DNA of 41,604 nucleotides, taken from assembly GCA_037447655.1 (NCBI GenBank), contig JBBHKE010003519.1, positions 393,362 through 434,965 of the forward strand. Reading direction: 5' to 3'. A program made the translations under genes and the position numbers. A model generated the notes under the pieces. The model was not told the DNA's origin. It saw only the letters and a list, made by a program, of their open reading frames with translations, and did no database searches. This document shows, in pieces, positions 18,899 through 28,288 of the stretch (positions within the stretch are counted from its first letter, which is position 1; every line of letters starts with the position of its first letter). This stretch comes from Zygnema cylindricum (Eukaryota > Streptophyta > Zygnematophyceae > Zygnematales > Zygnemataceae).

Positions 18899-19739
18899 GT
18901 TGTTCAAATAACATTGTACGCACGAAACAAAAGCGCAAATAATATATGCATTTCACATTGAACGATTTAAAAATTCGTTAAAATGCGTTTCATATTATGT
19001 ATTCGTACTACTTCGTACATTTTTCAAAATTTGAATTTTTTATGTGCTGCAGTTTGTGCATTTTTCGTTTGATGATCGCTTTCCAATTGTAAGTATATAA
19101 ATAGTTATTGCCCTCAATGTGTGTATCGGCTTTTCTACATCAACTGGTTACGGACGACTGTTAGACTGTAGGGATAGTATGAAATCTAGACAAATACCTC
19201 ATTTTTGTTAGAGTCATATTTTCTGTTTGCTTGAGACTATTTGACAACCAGCCATGGCTTTCTCTCTCTATCTCCCTAAGAGTCTATTATTGCTTAAATT
19301 TAGGCATCTAGGCATAGATTCTTTTGGCGGGTTTTGTAAATATTTCGACACCGGCTTTAATGGTAATTTTAGTGGCCTTTTTCTGTGACATCAGCAACGG
19401 CGGTTTCCTTATAGAAGATTTTTCATGGCGGCTTTTCTATACAAATTAGAAAAGAACAATTGTAGAGAAATTTATACATATTGCGCTCAAATGGTGCAAC
19501 GTCTTTTAAAAAAAAATATGTACAGTTTCGGTATAGGTTATATACAATTTCTCGTACAGAAAATAATAACCAAATTATAACAAAAAGTTTAAAACTCACG
19601 AATAATACGTAGGAATAATCAAAAATGAAAAAATCGCACGAATTGAACAACAATTATTCATAGTCAACAACACTTCTTAATTCAAACTCGCGTCAACAGT
19701 TCAAATGAATCATGCGAAAAAAAAAGGAAAACAACGATA
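18899..19739. repeat. Repeat R, copy 2, right part
   Basis: Resumes with GTTGTTCAAATAACAT after element 3 and matches 5453-6299, ending at TGTACTTTC. With 12507-12709 it rebuilds a full 1.04-kb R, so element 3 is a nested insertion. Confidence 0.87.
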
Positions 19740-19800
19740 ATGTACTTTCGACCCTGCTTGGAGTTAAATTAATAATTTGAACCTATCGAACCATTACGTG

Positions 19801-19983
19801 CCTTAGGGTACTTTTGCATGTGCTAAAGTTACAGTTATTTTATGTCGTTTTCATCCATAATTTAGGGTACTTTCGCATGTGCTAAAGTTACAGTTATTTT
19901 TCTGTCGTTTTCATCCATAACTTAGGGTACTTTAGCATGTGCTAAAGTTACATTTATTTTCTGTAGTTTTCCTCCATAACTTA
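19801..19983. repeat. Tandem repeat, three ~60-bp units
   Basis: Three consecutive lines start TTAGGGTACTTT(T/C/A)GCATG and end CATCCATAA or CCTCCATAA; the spacing is 60-61 bp. The unit is also present once, inverted, at about 28803-28860, at the junction of modules L and X, so the tandem expanded from an end of the palindromic array. Confidence 0.85.
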
Positions 19984-20190
19984 GTAAAAAACGTGAAAAT
20001 TCGCAGCCGTACCAAAAAATTGAAATTTCCACCGTACAAGTTGCATTACCGTGAGACTTTATATGTACTACAGTTTGTTTTCTAGCCCGATGTAGTTTGT
20101 CGTCTACCGCGTTTTAACCCAATTTCACGTCCCTTCATCTCATCCTCAAACTTTATATAAAATCACCTCACGAACTGATTGTAAATATAG
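19984..20190. repeat. Module L, copy 1
   Basis: AAAAAACGTGAAAATTCGC to AAATCACCTCACGAACTGATT; it matches 20884-21090 (same orientation) and 28590-28850 (inverted). No coding potential. Confidence 0.75.
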
Positions 20191-20196
20191 TTACAT

Positions 20197-20877
20197 GAGG
20201 TGAGCCAATAGGCAGGCGATGTCACACGTGTCAAATGATTTTTGACAATTTTGTGCGCGCAGTACCAACAAAAAGAACCCACCGCACGTTTGCTACCTTT
20301 TGCGTGACTTTATTTCTGTGTGCTATATTTCGTACAAGGGCCGTGGAGAGGGTTTTGACCAACGGACGCTATTTAGTAAAAAAAAAGTCCGTGAAAGCGC
20401 CTCTCTCTCCCACTAACGCGTCTATCTCATAATTCTCGCAATGAAAAATAGCAAGAAAGGTATTAAATGAAAGATATATAAAAATTACTTATTTTGGCTG
20501 TCTTTTTGTTTATTTTGATGGCAAGTCGAGTGAGAACGGACGAAAAAACAAAATCGGGGAACCATGGCGGAATGTTTTGGAATTAGTGACGTCGACGCTA
20601 TCATAATTTGAGCGTGACGTCAAAATATCACAAACCCTAAACATCTACAATGTCACAAGTAGCTAGACGTCTACAACCGTCCCTATTTTGTAAACGTCAT
20701 CAATTGTCGTGAGTTTTGTACTCTTCTACAATCGTCACAAATTACACCCACGTCTACTTGCGTCACAATCTAAAGTCACGGTTTCATTTCTTTACATACG
20801 AATGCTCTGAAAGTTGTATTGAGAATCTTCGCTAAAAAAAAAGTAACAAGACTAAGTTTCAGTTACATGCGAAAGTA
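20197..20877. repeat. Module X, copy 1 (reverse orientation)
   Basis: Starts GAGGTGAGCCAATAGGCAGG and ends CATGCGAAAGTA, matching the start and end of 28858-29382. The middle (about 20400-20780) is different, carrying repeated CGTC/TACAA words (GACGTCTACAACCGTC and similar), so the interior diverged or was replaced. Confidence 0.65.
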
Positions 20878-20883
20878 TTTTTA

Positions 20884-21101
20884 GAAAAAAACGAGAAAAT
20901 TCGCAGCCGTATCAAAAAATAGAAATTACCACTAATCAAGTTACATTACCTTTAAACTTTATACGTACAGTAGTTTGTTGTCAAGCGCGATGCAATTTGT
21001 CGTTTAGCGCATTTCGACCCACTTTGGCGTTCTTTCAGTACATGTTTAAACTTTAAATCAAATCACCTCGCGAGGTGATTTGAAATATAGTCGAATAATG
21101 G
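20884..21101. repeat. Module L, copy 2, with 22-bp perfect palindrome
   Basis: It contains the palindrome AAATCACCTCG/CGAGGTGATTT around 21059-21080 and lies between two X modules facing each other (ends CATGCGAAAGTA and TACTTTCGCATG). Confidence 0.75.
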
Positions 21102-21316
21102 TACTTTCGCATGTAACCGAAACTTAGTCTGGTTACTTTATTTTTTAGCGAAGATTCTTTGTACAACTTTCAGAGCATTCGGATGTAAACGCAAATGAAT
21201 TGTCACTTAAAAGTGACTTACGTAGACGTGTACAAAACAAAATGACAGATGAAGTGGTACACAAAATGAGGCGAAACTTCCACTCGGCTTCAATTTGAGG
21301 CGTTTCTTAGCAAGCT
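21102..21316. repeat. Module X, copy 2, outer part
   Basis: From TACTTTCGCATGTAAC to GCAAGCT; it is the reverse complement of the end of 28858-29382 over its whole length with scattered mismatches. It is interrupted here by the gypsy element and continues at 28289. Confidence 0.82.
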
Positions 21317-22285
21317 TGTAACAGTAATAGCGGATCGAACTTTTTTATAAATGGGTATTTAGGTGTTAAGATTATAGAGTACTAAAATTGGTAGACGTCC
21401 GCGAAAGAATCATGCTATTTGGAGTTATATTTTAAAAGTTATAGCAATGGGTGTATTTAGGTGACAGCGTGGGATCTAAATAACAAGTGGGTATCATTGA
21501 AACGGGTTAAGGGTCAAATTATTACCGAAATTACGCGCGTACGTTTCATAAAGTTCTAATGAAACGTTTAGTATGCACGGTGCTTCGTTTCGTACAAATT
21601 TTAGTACGAAACGTCACTTTCACTTAAGGGAATTTCGTAGGAAGTTTCGCGTGCGAAATTTGTTACGCACGCTCGTGCGAAGTCGCGTTTCGTTTGGCGC
21701 GCAATTTTGCACGTAAATGTTACGTAGTGAAACGTAACGTTTGATTGGTTAGTAAAGCGCTAAGTAGTTAGTAAGAGATTTCGCACGTTTTTGCATTGGT
21801 CAGTCTGAGTCTTAGCTGATCAATGATTGGCCCAGGTAAAAGCCTGTTAAAAACGGAGCGTTGACTCTGGCCTGGCGAGTCCAGGGCGATGATGGATAAA
21901 TAGTGAAGTGTAAGAGGAGAGTAGACATCTTTTCCTTTGGAGAAGTTTGTGGAAATTCCAGCTGATCTTGGTCCTGAGCGATTAATACCAAATTGGAGAA
22001 AAGGCATTTTTGCATTGAAATCTCTTACTAACTAAATAGTGTTTTAGTAGTTAAGAGATAGAATTATTAAGAGTGGAGAGTAGAGGAAACACTTTAAATT
22101 GAATGGGTTGAGCCACGAGGGCAAGAGACCAAGCTAATGTTATGTGGACAGAAGCTTCTTCTAATTTAAAGTTATCCTTATGTGAGTGTTTTCCAATGTG
22201 GATGTGTACATTCCAATGTGTGGAATGTGTGGTTGGAATTGTTTGTAGTAATGGGATTTTCTGAGAGGTAGGAGATCCTGTTATA
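21317..22285 (+). repeat. 5' LTR of gypsy element
   Basis: TGTAACAG to CTGTTATA (TACA in the 3' copy). U3 holds three close inverted repeats: ACGTTTCAT/ATGAAACGT (21541-21567), CGTTTCGTAC/GTACGAAACG (21586-21613) and GTTACGT/ACGTAAC (21719-21738), in a CG-rich stretch. Another inverted pair GAGATTTC/GAAATCTC spans 21776 to 22024. Confidence 0.94.
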
Positions 22286-22287
22286 TA

Positions 22288-22299
22288 TGGTATCAAAGC
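22288..22299 (+). other. Primer-binding site of gypsy element
   Basis: TGGTATCAAAGC, two bases after the LTR, matches the complement of the 3' end of initiator tRNA-Met (TGGTATCAGAGC) with one mismatch. This is the usual plant gypsy primer, unlike the anticodon-arm site of the copia elements here. Confidence 0.82.
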
Positions 22300-23065
22300 T
22301 TTGGTTAAAAACCAAGGAGAAGTTTGCTCACCCGAAAATCGATTGCCGTGACCGGTGAGGGTGCTCTTACCTGTGTCGGTAGAACCACAATGTGAAGTGG
22401 TAGGGGATTGGAGGGAAACTGAGTGATCACACTGCCAGCGGCCGCTAGTTAGATGTGGGGCGTGCTCAGGTCCTAAGGACTAAGGCGGGGTGGGCAGTGT
22501 AGCCACCGCCGAAGCTCACTCCAATTACCTAGAGGCCAAATAAACTTGCCTTCTCCTAGCAATGATTCATGTGTAGAGGGAGGGCTTGAAGCCATGAAGG
22601 GTGAGGATGTGAGGATTATAGAACAAAAGATCCTGATGTAGTGGGAAATGGGGAATTTGCTGATGGTGGAGGAGGAAAGTGGAGTACTTTACTTCTTCAA
22701 GAGCAAAGGAGTCCAGAAATGACTCAAAACTTTTCAAACCCTAAATTGTTACCTTTGATTGATTTCAATTTTGCTGTTGCAAAATTTATGGTTAAATCTT
22801 ACATTTGATAGCTTTCAATTTTTGCTATTGCAAAATTGGTGGGGAAATTCTTACATTTCTGTTTCAATGTTGGGAAATTGAAAATTTGAATTTGTACTAA
22901 CTTATTGTCAATGTCTTTTTAATTTCTCAGATCTTGATCTTTTCAAAGGATTTGTTAAGGAGAAGAAGTTTTGGATTGGAGCAATCTGAAGACTTCAAAT
23001 CTGCAGCAAATTTCTTTGGGAAATTATACTCTATCTTTCCTTTTGCTTGATTTAATTGTGTGATA
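22300..23065 (+). other. Leader of gypsy element, no coding signal
   Basis: About 0.77 kb between the primer-binding site and the first plausible gag ATG. It contains near-duplicate lines TTTGATTGATTTCAATTTTGCT and TTTGATAGCTTTCAATTTTTGCT (parts of about 22750-22840). No homology recognised. Confidence 0.5.
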
Positions 23066-23128
23066 ATGGCAAATTCTGCATGGAAACGTGAAATGGAGAA
23101 TGCTTTGAATGTGTTTAAGAGGGTTTGA
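23066..23128 (+). pseudogene. gag N-terminus, truncated (gypsy)
   Basis: An ATG opens MANSAWKREMENALNVFKRV and then hits TGA at 23126. The next gag sequence in a different frame is already the basic region before the zinc knuckles, so the capsid (normally 200 or more residues) seems to be deleted between codon ~19 and 23119. This is an inference from length; the gag start itself is not confirmed by homology. Confidence 0.45.
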
Positions 23129-23565
23129 ATGCTGGTCTGGTGAATAGGCAAAATATCTTCAGGGGAAATCAAAGGGGTGGACATAGTGTTAATGCAGGAA
23201 ATAAATTTAACAATAGAGGGGGGTACATTAAAAGTCCTAAACCGAACATTAATGCTCAGAAGCCTAACCTTACCATCCCCACATGCACTATTTGTCAGAA
23301 AAGGGGTCATAGAGCATTTGAGTGTGCACAATTGAAAAAGATTAACTGTTGTAACTGTGGAGAGGATGGACATTTTAGTAGAGAGTGCACAAAACCCAAA
23401 AAGAAAGTCAGTTGTTTCAAATGTGGAGGTCCAAATCATTACGCTAAAGACTGTACAGATAAAGGTTCTCTCAAAACAGTCGATGTAAATGAAGGTCTCC
23501 AAGAGGATATTGCATTATATCTAGCTGAGCAGGAAGCCCAGGAGGTGGGAAATGGAAAGGACTAA
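23119..23565 (+). CDS. gag nucleocapsid part with three zinc knuckles (gypsy)
   Basis: About 147 codons, open from 23119 with no ATG needed if it was once internal to gag. A Gly/Asn/Arg-rich basic region is followed by three CCHC knuckles: CTICQKRGHRAFEC, CCNCGEDGHFSREC and CFKCGGPNHYAKDC (all C-X2-C-X4-H-X4-C). Nucleocapsid binds and packages element RNA. The frame ends in TAA at 23563-23565, just after a GGGAAAT slippery heptamer; pol continues in the -1 frame. Three knuckles is more than the one usual for plant gypsy gag. Confidence 0.85.
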   Translation, partial: EGLNAGLVNRQNIFRGNQRGGHSVNAGNKFNNRGGYIKSPKPNINAQKPNLTIPTCTICQKRGHRAFECAQLKKINCCNCGEDGHFSRECTKPKKKVSCFKCGGPNHYAKDCTDKGSLKTVDVNEGLQEDIALYLAEQEAQEVGNGKD

Positions 23566-24188
23566 CTGAAAGTCCTCAGTTTAGTCAACCGGATCCAGAA
23601 GTTAAAGAATTGACTTTGGAGGGCAAATTAATGAATGGAAAAGTTAGGATAGCTGAATTTATTATGATTCTCACTACACTGCATAGTTTAAAGAATCCTT
23701 CTGATGAAATTCTCAACAACAGACCTATGTTAGGACAGTTAAGTAATGATGACACCAAACACAGTTTGATTAGATTCGAGTCATTAGTGGAAGGAAAACC
23801 GTTGAAAGTAATGGTTGATTCAGGTGCCACACATAATTTTATTTCACATAAGTTTGTAGAGGAAAATAAAATTCCTACTGTCATAAGGGAAAAGCCTTTA
23901 CATGTTGAAGTGGCAAATGGTAATAAGACCACATTAGACTTACAAACTGACACGATAGAAGTTGATATCCAAGGTCATAAAATGAAAGTTGTGTGTGAAA
24001 TAATGAATTTGGGAAGTGAAGAACTAATTCTGGGAAAGCCTTGGTTAACAGAACATAATCCTCAAATTAATTGGGAAATTAACACCTTAAAAGTGGAGTC
24101 TGAAAACGGTTGGAAGGTTTTGCAAGCATTATCTCCTAAGAAATTACATAGGAATCATATAAATAACATAACCAGATTGGGAGTATAA
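23529..24188 (+). CDS. pol, protease segment (gypsy)
   Basis: Open in the -1 frame relative to gag from 23529; would be reached by frameshift at 23547. It contains VMVDSGATHNFISHKF at about 23814-23861, the retropepsin active-site triplet Asp-Ser-Gly-Ala, and LILGKPWL, the typical flap-to-C-terminal ILG motif of gypsy proteases. It stops at TAA 24186-24188, after which the same frame continues into RT. Protease matures the Gag-Pol polyprotein in the particle. Confidence 0.86.
   Translation, partial: AGSPGGGKWKGLTESPQFSQPDPEVKELTLEGKLMNGKVRIAEFIMILTTLHSLKNPSDEILNNRPMLGQLSNDDTKHSLIRFESLVEGKPLKVMVDSGATHNFISHKFVEENKIPTVIREKPLHVEVANGNKTTLDLQTDTIEVDIQGHKMKVVCEIMNLGSEELILGKPWLTEHNPQINWEINTLKVESENGWKVLQALSPKKLHRNHINNITRLGV
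23547..23576 (+). promoter_or_regulatory. -1 ribosomal frameshift signal between gag and pol
   Basis: The heptamer G GGA AAT (23547-23553) is read in the gag frame as ..G GGA AAT, the X XXY YYZ form needed for -1 slippage. After a 4-nt spacer comes a 6-bp hairpin AGGACT/AGTCCT (23558-23563 with 23571-23576, 7-nt loop) that includes the gag stop. The pol frame is exactly the -1 frame and is open from 23529, so the overlap fits. Confidence 0.72.
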
Positions 24189-25982
24189 GGTTTAATATCT
24201 GCTAAACAATTTAAAAACCACTTAAAAGATAAAACGAATCATGATTTCTTGTTATTAGTAACTAAGGCAGTTACTGATGAAGGGGGGGGAGAAAACACTA
24301 ACATTGATGTCATCCCTAAATCTGACACCGCTAAAACTTTCGAAAAACTAAAATCTGATTTTGTAACTGACATTAATACATCTGATGTTGTTGTTAAGGA
24401 TTTGATTTTTGAATTTCAAGATGTTTTCCCAAGTAATTTACCCTCGGGAAGACCACCTTCCCGAGATGTAGAACATGTTATTAACCTTGAACCTGGATGT
24501 AATCCTCTTGTCACAAGAATTTATAAACACAGTTTTTTTGAGCAAGAGGAGTTAAAGAAACAGATCAAAGAACTGCTAGAGAAAGGACATATTCAACCCA
24601 GCAAATCACCGTACGGAGCACCAGTTCTTTTCGTCAAAAAGAATGACGGAACGTTGAGAATGTGTGTCGATTATCGTAGTCTGAACAAGATTACGGTGAA
24701 GGATAAGTATCCGTTACCTTTAATTTCTGATTTGATAGATCGTTTAAAAGGTGCTAAAGTATTTTCGTTGATTGACCTGCGTAGTGGCTTTAATCAGGTG
24801 CCAATTAGAATTGAGGATGTTGATAAAACTGCTTTCACGACTAGGGTGGGTCATTTTGAATGGATAGTGATGCCATTCGGCTTAACGAATGCTCCGCCTA
24901 CATACCAAAGATTAATGAACCAAACTTTTTCGGATTACATAGATGAGTTTGTTCAGGTGTTTATTGATGATATTATAATTTACAGTGAATGTAGAGAACA
25001 ACATGTAATTCATTTAAGAAAAGTGTTAGAAAGGTTAAAAGAAAGAAAATTATACGGAAAATTGTCAAAATCTAGCTTTCTTAAAAGTGAACAATTATTT
25101 TTGGGACATATAGTTAGTGGGGAAGGTGTTAAAACAGATCCATCCAAAATCACTGCAATCCAAAATTGGAAGCAACCTACTAATGTCACGGAAGTTAGAT
25201 CATTTTTGGGATTGGCAACTTACTACAGGAAATTTATAAAGAACTTCACTATGATTGCCGCACCTTTGACGGATTTACTTCGGGAAAAGGAGACGTTTGT
25301 GTGGGGAGCTGATCAAGAGAGAGCATTCAAGGAACTAAAAGGGAAGTTGACCTCTGCCCCTACACTGGTGTATCCTGACCCTGCTGGAGAATTTGAAGTT
25401 CTGATCACTACAGATGCTTCAGACAAAGGTCTAGGTGCAGTCATAAGTCAAAAAGTCGGCAAACACTTTCATCCTATTGCTTTTGAGTCCAGAAAATTCA
25501 ATGATGCTGAAAAGAACTATACAGCACAGGAAAAAGAATTACTTGCGATTGTACATGCATTGGTGAAATGGCGATGTTATTTGCATAATAAAGAATTTAC
25601 AGTTCACTGTGATGATAAAGCACTTTCTTATTTACAAAGATTAAGTGATGCACAGATTATGACTGGCAGACAGGTTAGGTGGATGCAAAAATTAGCATAT
25701 TTCAAATTTAATGTCAAACATATTCTTGGGAAGACAAATGTAGTTGTAGATCCTTTAAGTAGATGTTTTGAAATAAGTGTTATGGTTCAGGATGATTTGT
25801 TTTTGGATACAGTTAGATATGGTTATGATAAAGATCCTTATTTTGTTGTGATTTGCAAGAATATTTTGGGAGGGAATTCTGACCCACTGAATGAGAGGCA
25901 TGTTAAAAACCTTAGAATAGAAGATGGTTTACTGTATTTGCGAACAGGGGATAGGCTATGCATTCCTGAAATGGGAGACTAG
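24189..25982 (+). CDS. pol, reverse transcriptase and RNase H segment (gypsy)
   Basis: Same frame as the protease piece. Numbering codons from 24249: RT entry [20 protein letters not shown] (about 120-139), [14 protein letters not shown]176 in [23 protein letters not shown], catalytic FIDDIII with D240 and D241. RNase H: D389 in [13 protein letters not shown]430 in QEKELLAI and D455 in [10 protein letters not shown]. All catalytic acids are present. A spacer with PDPAG and [13 protein letters not shown] (usual NVVADALSR) precedes integrase. The frame stops at TAG 25980-25982 directly before the integrase zinc finger. Converts element RNA to cDNA. Confidence 0.93.
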   Translation, partial: GLISAKQFKNHLKDKTNHDFLLLVTKAVTDEGGGENTNIDVIPKSDTAKTFEKLKSDFVTDINTSDVVVKDLIFEFQDVFPSNLPSGRPPSRDVEHVINLEPGCNPLVTRIYKHSFFEQEELKKQIKELLEKGHIQPSKSPYGAPVLFVKKNDGTLRMCVDYRSLNKITVKDKYPLPLISDLIDRLKGAKVFSLIDLRSGFNQVPIRIEDVDKTAFTTRVGHFEWIVMPFGLTNAPPTYQRLMNQTFSDYIDEFVQVFIDDIIIYSECREQHVIHLRKVLERLKERKLYGKLSKSSFLKSEQLFLGHIVSGEGVKTDPSKITAIQNWKQPTNVTEVRSFLGLATYYRKFIKNFTMIAAPLTDLLREKETFVWGADQERAFKELKGKLTSAPTLVYPDPAGEFEVLITTDASDKGLGAVISQKVGKHFHPIAFESRKFNDAEKNYTAQEKELLAIVHALVKWRCYLHNKEFTVHCDDKALSYLQRLSDAQIMTGRQVRWMQKLAYFKFNVKHILGKTNVVVDPLSRCFEISVMVQDDLFLDTVRYGYDKDPYFVVICKNILGGNSDPLNERHVKNLRIEDGLLYLRTGDRLCIPEMGD

Positions 25983-27095
25983 AGAAAACAACTTTTACAG
26001 GAAGCCCATGAGCATTTAGGACATCTTGGTCGAGATAAAACTCTTAGTCGGTTGCAGGGTAGATTGTTTTGGCCAGGGATGGCAAAGGAGGTGTCGAAAC
26101 ACGTGGAAAGTTGTGTCCCTTGCCAACAGAGTAAACCTAGTAACCAGAAACCTAGAGGTCTCTTAAAACCTTTAGATATCCCCGAAAGACCATGGGAATC
26201 TGTCAGTATGGATTTTATTGTCAGGTTACCAGCTACATCTAGAAGAAATGACAGTATCATGGTCGTAGTCGATAGGTTCAGTAAAATGGCAATCTTTATC
26301 CCTTGCAAAACTACTCATTCAGTTGTAGATATTGCAAAGTTATATTTTGACAACGTGGTCAGACATCATGGAGTTCCCCTGTCTATAGTCAGTGATAGGG
26401 ATTCTAAATTTACATCTGCATTTTGGAAAGAATTGCAGCAAAATTTAGGCACTGAATTGAAAATGAGTGCCGCTTATCATCCTCAGACAGATGGACAGAC
26501 AGAAAGGATGAACCGTACACTAGAGGAAATGCTTAGGACTGTTTGCAGTGGAGTTCAAAACACATGGGAATCTAAATTGCCATTAATACAATTTGCATAC
26601 AATTCATGTAAACATGCTAGTACAGGATTCTCACCATTTGAAGTTGCATACGGATACCAACCTAGAGAAGCATTAGACTTAATAACAGGGGTCACTCAAA
26701 AGAATAGAGGTTCAGGAACAGAGTTTTGGGAATACATTCAAACAGTTTGGAAAACTGTCCGGGATACATTAGTGGAGGCACAAAAGAGGCAAGAATTAAA
26801 TGCTAACCGCAAACGGGGTGATTGGGTGTTAAGCACAGGCGACAAGGTTTGGCTTTCTACAACTCATTACAGGTGCAAGATCGAGGGACAATCGGATCTT
26901 TTGGGAAAATTTGCTCCTAAGTACATTGGACCATTTACTGTAACCGAGATGATATCGTCAGTTGCTGCCAAATTAGACTTGCCGCCTTCAACAAAGATTC
27001 ATCCAGTGATACACATCAGCCAATTGAAACCAGTAAATCTTCGCCCAACTGAAAGAGAATTGGAATTGGATCCCTCAATAATTATAGAACCTTAA
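25983..27095 (+). CDS. pol, integrase segment (gypsy)
   Basis: In frame with RT across one stop. The zinc-binding HHCC domain is complete: EAHEHLGHLGRDKTL then CVPCQQSK. Core residues, numbering from 26052, are D54 (VSMDFIVRLP), D115 (IVSDRDSKF) and E151 (TDGQTERMNRTLEE), a DD35E spacing. The C-terminal GPY-like region reads LGKFAPKYIGPFTV followed by KIHPVIHISQLKP. It ends at TAA 27093-27095 just upstream of a chromodomain-like tail. Integrase inserts the cDNA; the perfect TSD shows it worked in the source element. Confidence 0.93.
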   Translation, partial: RKQLLQEAHEHLGHLGRDKTLSRLQGRLFWPGMAKEVSKHVESCVPCQQSKPSNQKPRGLLKPLDIPERPWESVSMDFIVRLPATSRRNDSIMVVVDRFSKMAIFIPCKTTHSVVDIAKLYFDNVVRHHGVPLSIVSDRDSKFTSAFWKELQQNLGTELKMSAAYHPQTDGQTERMNRTLEEMLRTVCSGVQNTWESKLPLIQFAYNSCKHASTGFSPFEVAYGYQPREALDLITGVTQKNRGSGTEFWEYIQTVWKTVRDTLVEAQKRQELNANRKRGDWVLSTGDKVWLSTTHYRCKIEGQSDLLGKFAPKYIGPFTVTEMISSVAAKLDLPPSTKIHPVIHISQLKPVNLRPTERELELDPSIIIEP

Positions 27096-27266
27096 GTTCA
27101 CAGATGGGTAATAGATTGGGTTGGTCAACGGTTCAAGGTAGGTGATACTATATTCTGGCAAGTGCATTATCTAGGAAGGCCTGAGGATGAGTTGGCTTTA
27201 GAGGATAAAAATTATGAGTTTTTACAGAGGTACTGGAGGGATAATAATATAGAAGTCCCGTCTTGA
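27096..27266 (+). pseudogene. Chromodomain-like C-terminal tail of integrase (gypsy)
   Basis: After the TAA the same frame stays open for 56 codons: HRWVIDWVGQRFKVGDTIFW, QVHYLGRPEDELALEDKN and FLQRYW. The layout (HR, a hydrophobic strand, VHYLGRPEDE, then a helix ending YW) resembles the chromodomain-type tail of chromoviruses (pattern HR...yLVKWkGyp.e..tWEp), but the usual aromatic W of the WxGY and WEP positions is altered. Likely targeting module; weak by eye. Confidence 0.5.
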
Positions 27267-27302
27267 TAATTAAAGGTGTTTTAATTGAGGTCAGTTAAAA
27301 AT

Positions 27303-27315
27303 AAAGAGGGGATGA
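27303..27315 (+). other. Polypurine tract of gypsy element
   Basis: AAAGAGGGGATGA directly before TGTAACAG of the 3' LTR. Confidence 0.85.
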
Positions 27316-28283
27316 TGTAACAGTAATAGCGGATCGAACTTGTTTATAAATGGGTATTTAGGTGTTAAGATTATAGAGTACTAAAATAGGTAGACATCCG
27401 CGAAAGAATCATGCTATTTGGAGTTATATTTTAAAAGTTATAGCGATGGGTGTATTTAGGTGACAGCGTGGGGTCTAAATAACAAGTGGGTATCATTGAA
27501 ACGGGTTAAGGGTCAAATTATTACCGAAATTACGCGCGTACGTTTCATAAAGTTCTAATGAAACGTTTAGTATGCACAGTGCTTCGTTTCGTACAAATTT
27601 TAGTACGAAACGTCACTTTCACTTAAGGGAATTTCGTAGGAAGTTTCGCGTGCGAAATTTGTTACGCACGCTCGTGCGAAGTCGCGTTTCGTTTGGCGCG
27701 CAATTTTGCACGTAAATGTTACGTAGTGAAACGTAACGTTTGATTGGTTAGTAAATCGCTAAGTAGTTAGTAAGAGATTTCGCACGTTTTTGCATTGGTC
27801 AGTCTGAGTCTTTGCTGATCAATGATTGGCCCAGGTAAAAGCCTGTTAAAAACGGAGCATTGACTCTGGCATGGCGAGTCCAGGGCGATGATGGATAAAT
27901 AGTGAAGTGTAAGAGGAGAGTAGACATCTTTTCCTTTGGAGAAGTTTGTGGAAATTCCAGCTGATCTTGGTCCTGAGCGATTAATACCAAATTGGAGAAA
28001 ATGCATTTTTGCATTGAAATCTCTTACTAACTAAATAGTGTTTTAGTAGTTAAGAGATAGAATTATTAAGAGTGGAGAGTAGAGGAAACACTTTAAATTG
28101 AAGGGTTGAGCCACGAGGGCAAGAGACCAAGCTTATGTTATGTGGACAGAAGCTTCTTCTAATTTAAAGTTATCCTTATGTGAGTGTTTTCCAATGTGGA
28201 TGTGTACATTCCAATGTGTGGAATGTGTGGTTGGAATTATTTGTAGTAATGGGATTTTCTGAAAGGTAGGAGATCCTGTTACA
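27316..28283 (+). repeat. 3' LTR of gypsy element
   Basis: 968 bp, TGTAACAG to CTGTTACA, followed by the duplicated target aagct (28284-28288). The three U3 inverted repeats are unchanged relative to the 5' LTR. Confidence 0.95.
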
Positions 28284-28288
28284 AAGCT

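Larger units (their letters stand above)
21317..28283 (+). mobile_element. Ty3/gypsy LTR retrotransposon, nested, young
   Basis: LTRs of 969 and 968 bp flank a gag remnant and protease-RT-RNase H-integrase in gypsy order. The target-site duplication aagct is at 21312-21316 and 28284-28288, and host module X rejoins across it. LTRs differ by about 15 substitutions and 1 indel (about 98.4% identity by eye), the youngest insertion here. Three in-frame stops split pol and most of gag is missing, so it cannot be autonomous in this form. Confidence 0.97.

Noticed and set aside
23558-23581. H-type pseudoknot after the GGGAAAT heptamer (loop AACTG could pair with CAGTT downstream)
   Set aside because: Both connecting loops would be 0 nt, which is geometrically impossible with the 6-bp first stem; kept as a simple hairpin, with AACTG/CAGTT as a competing pairing.
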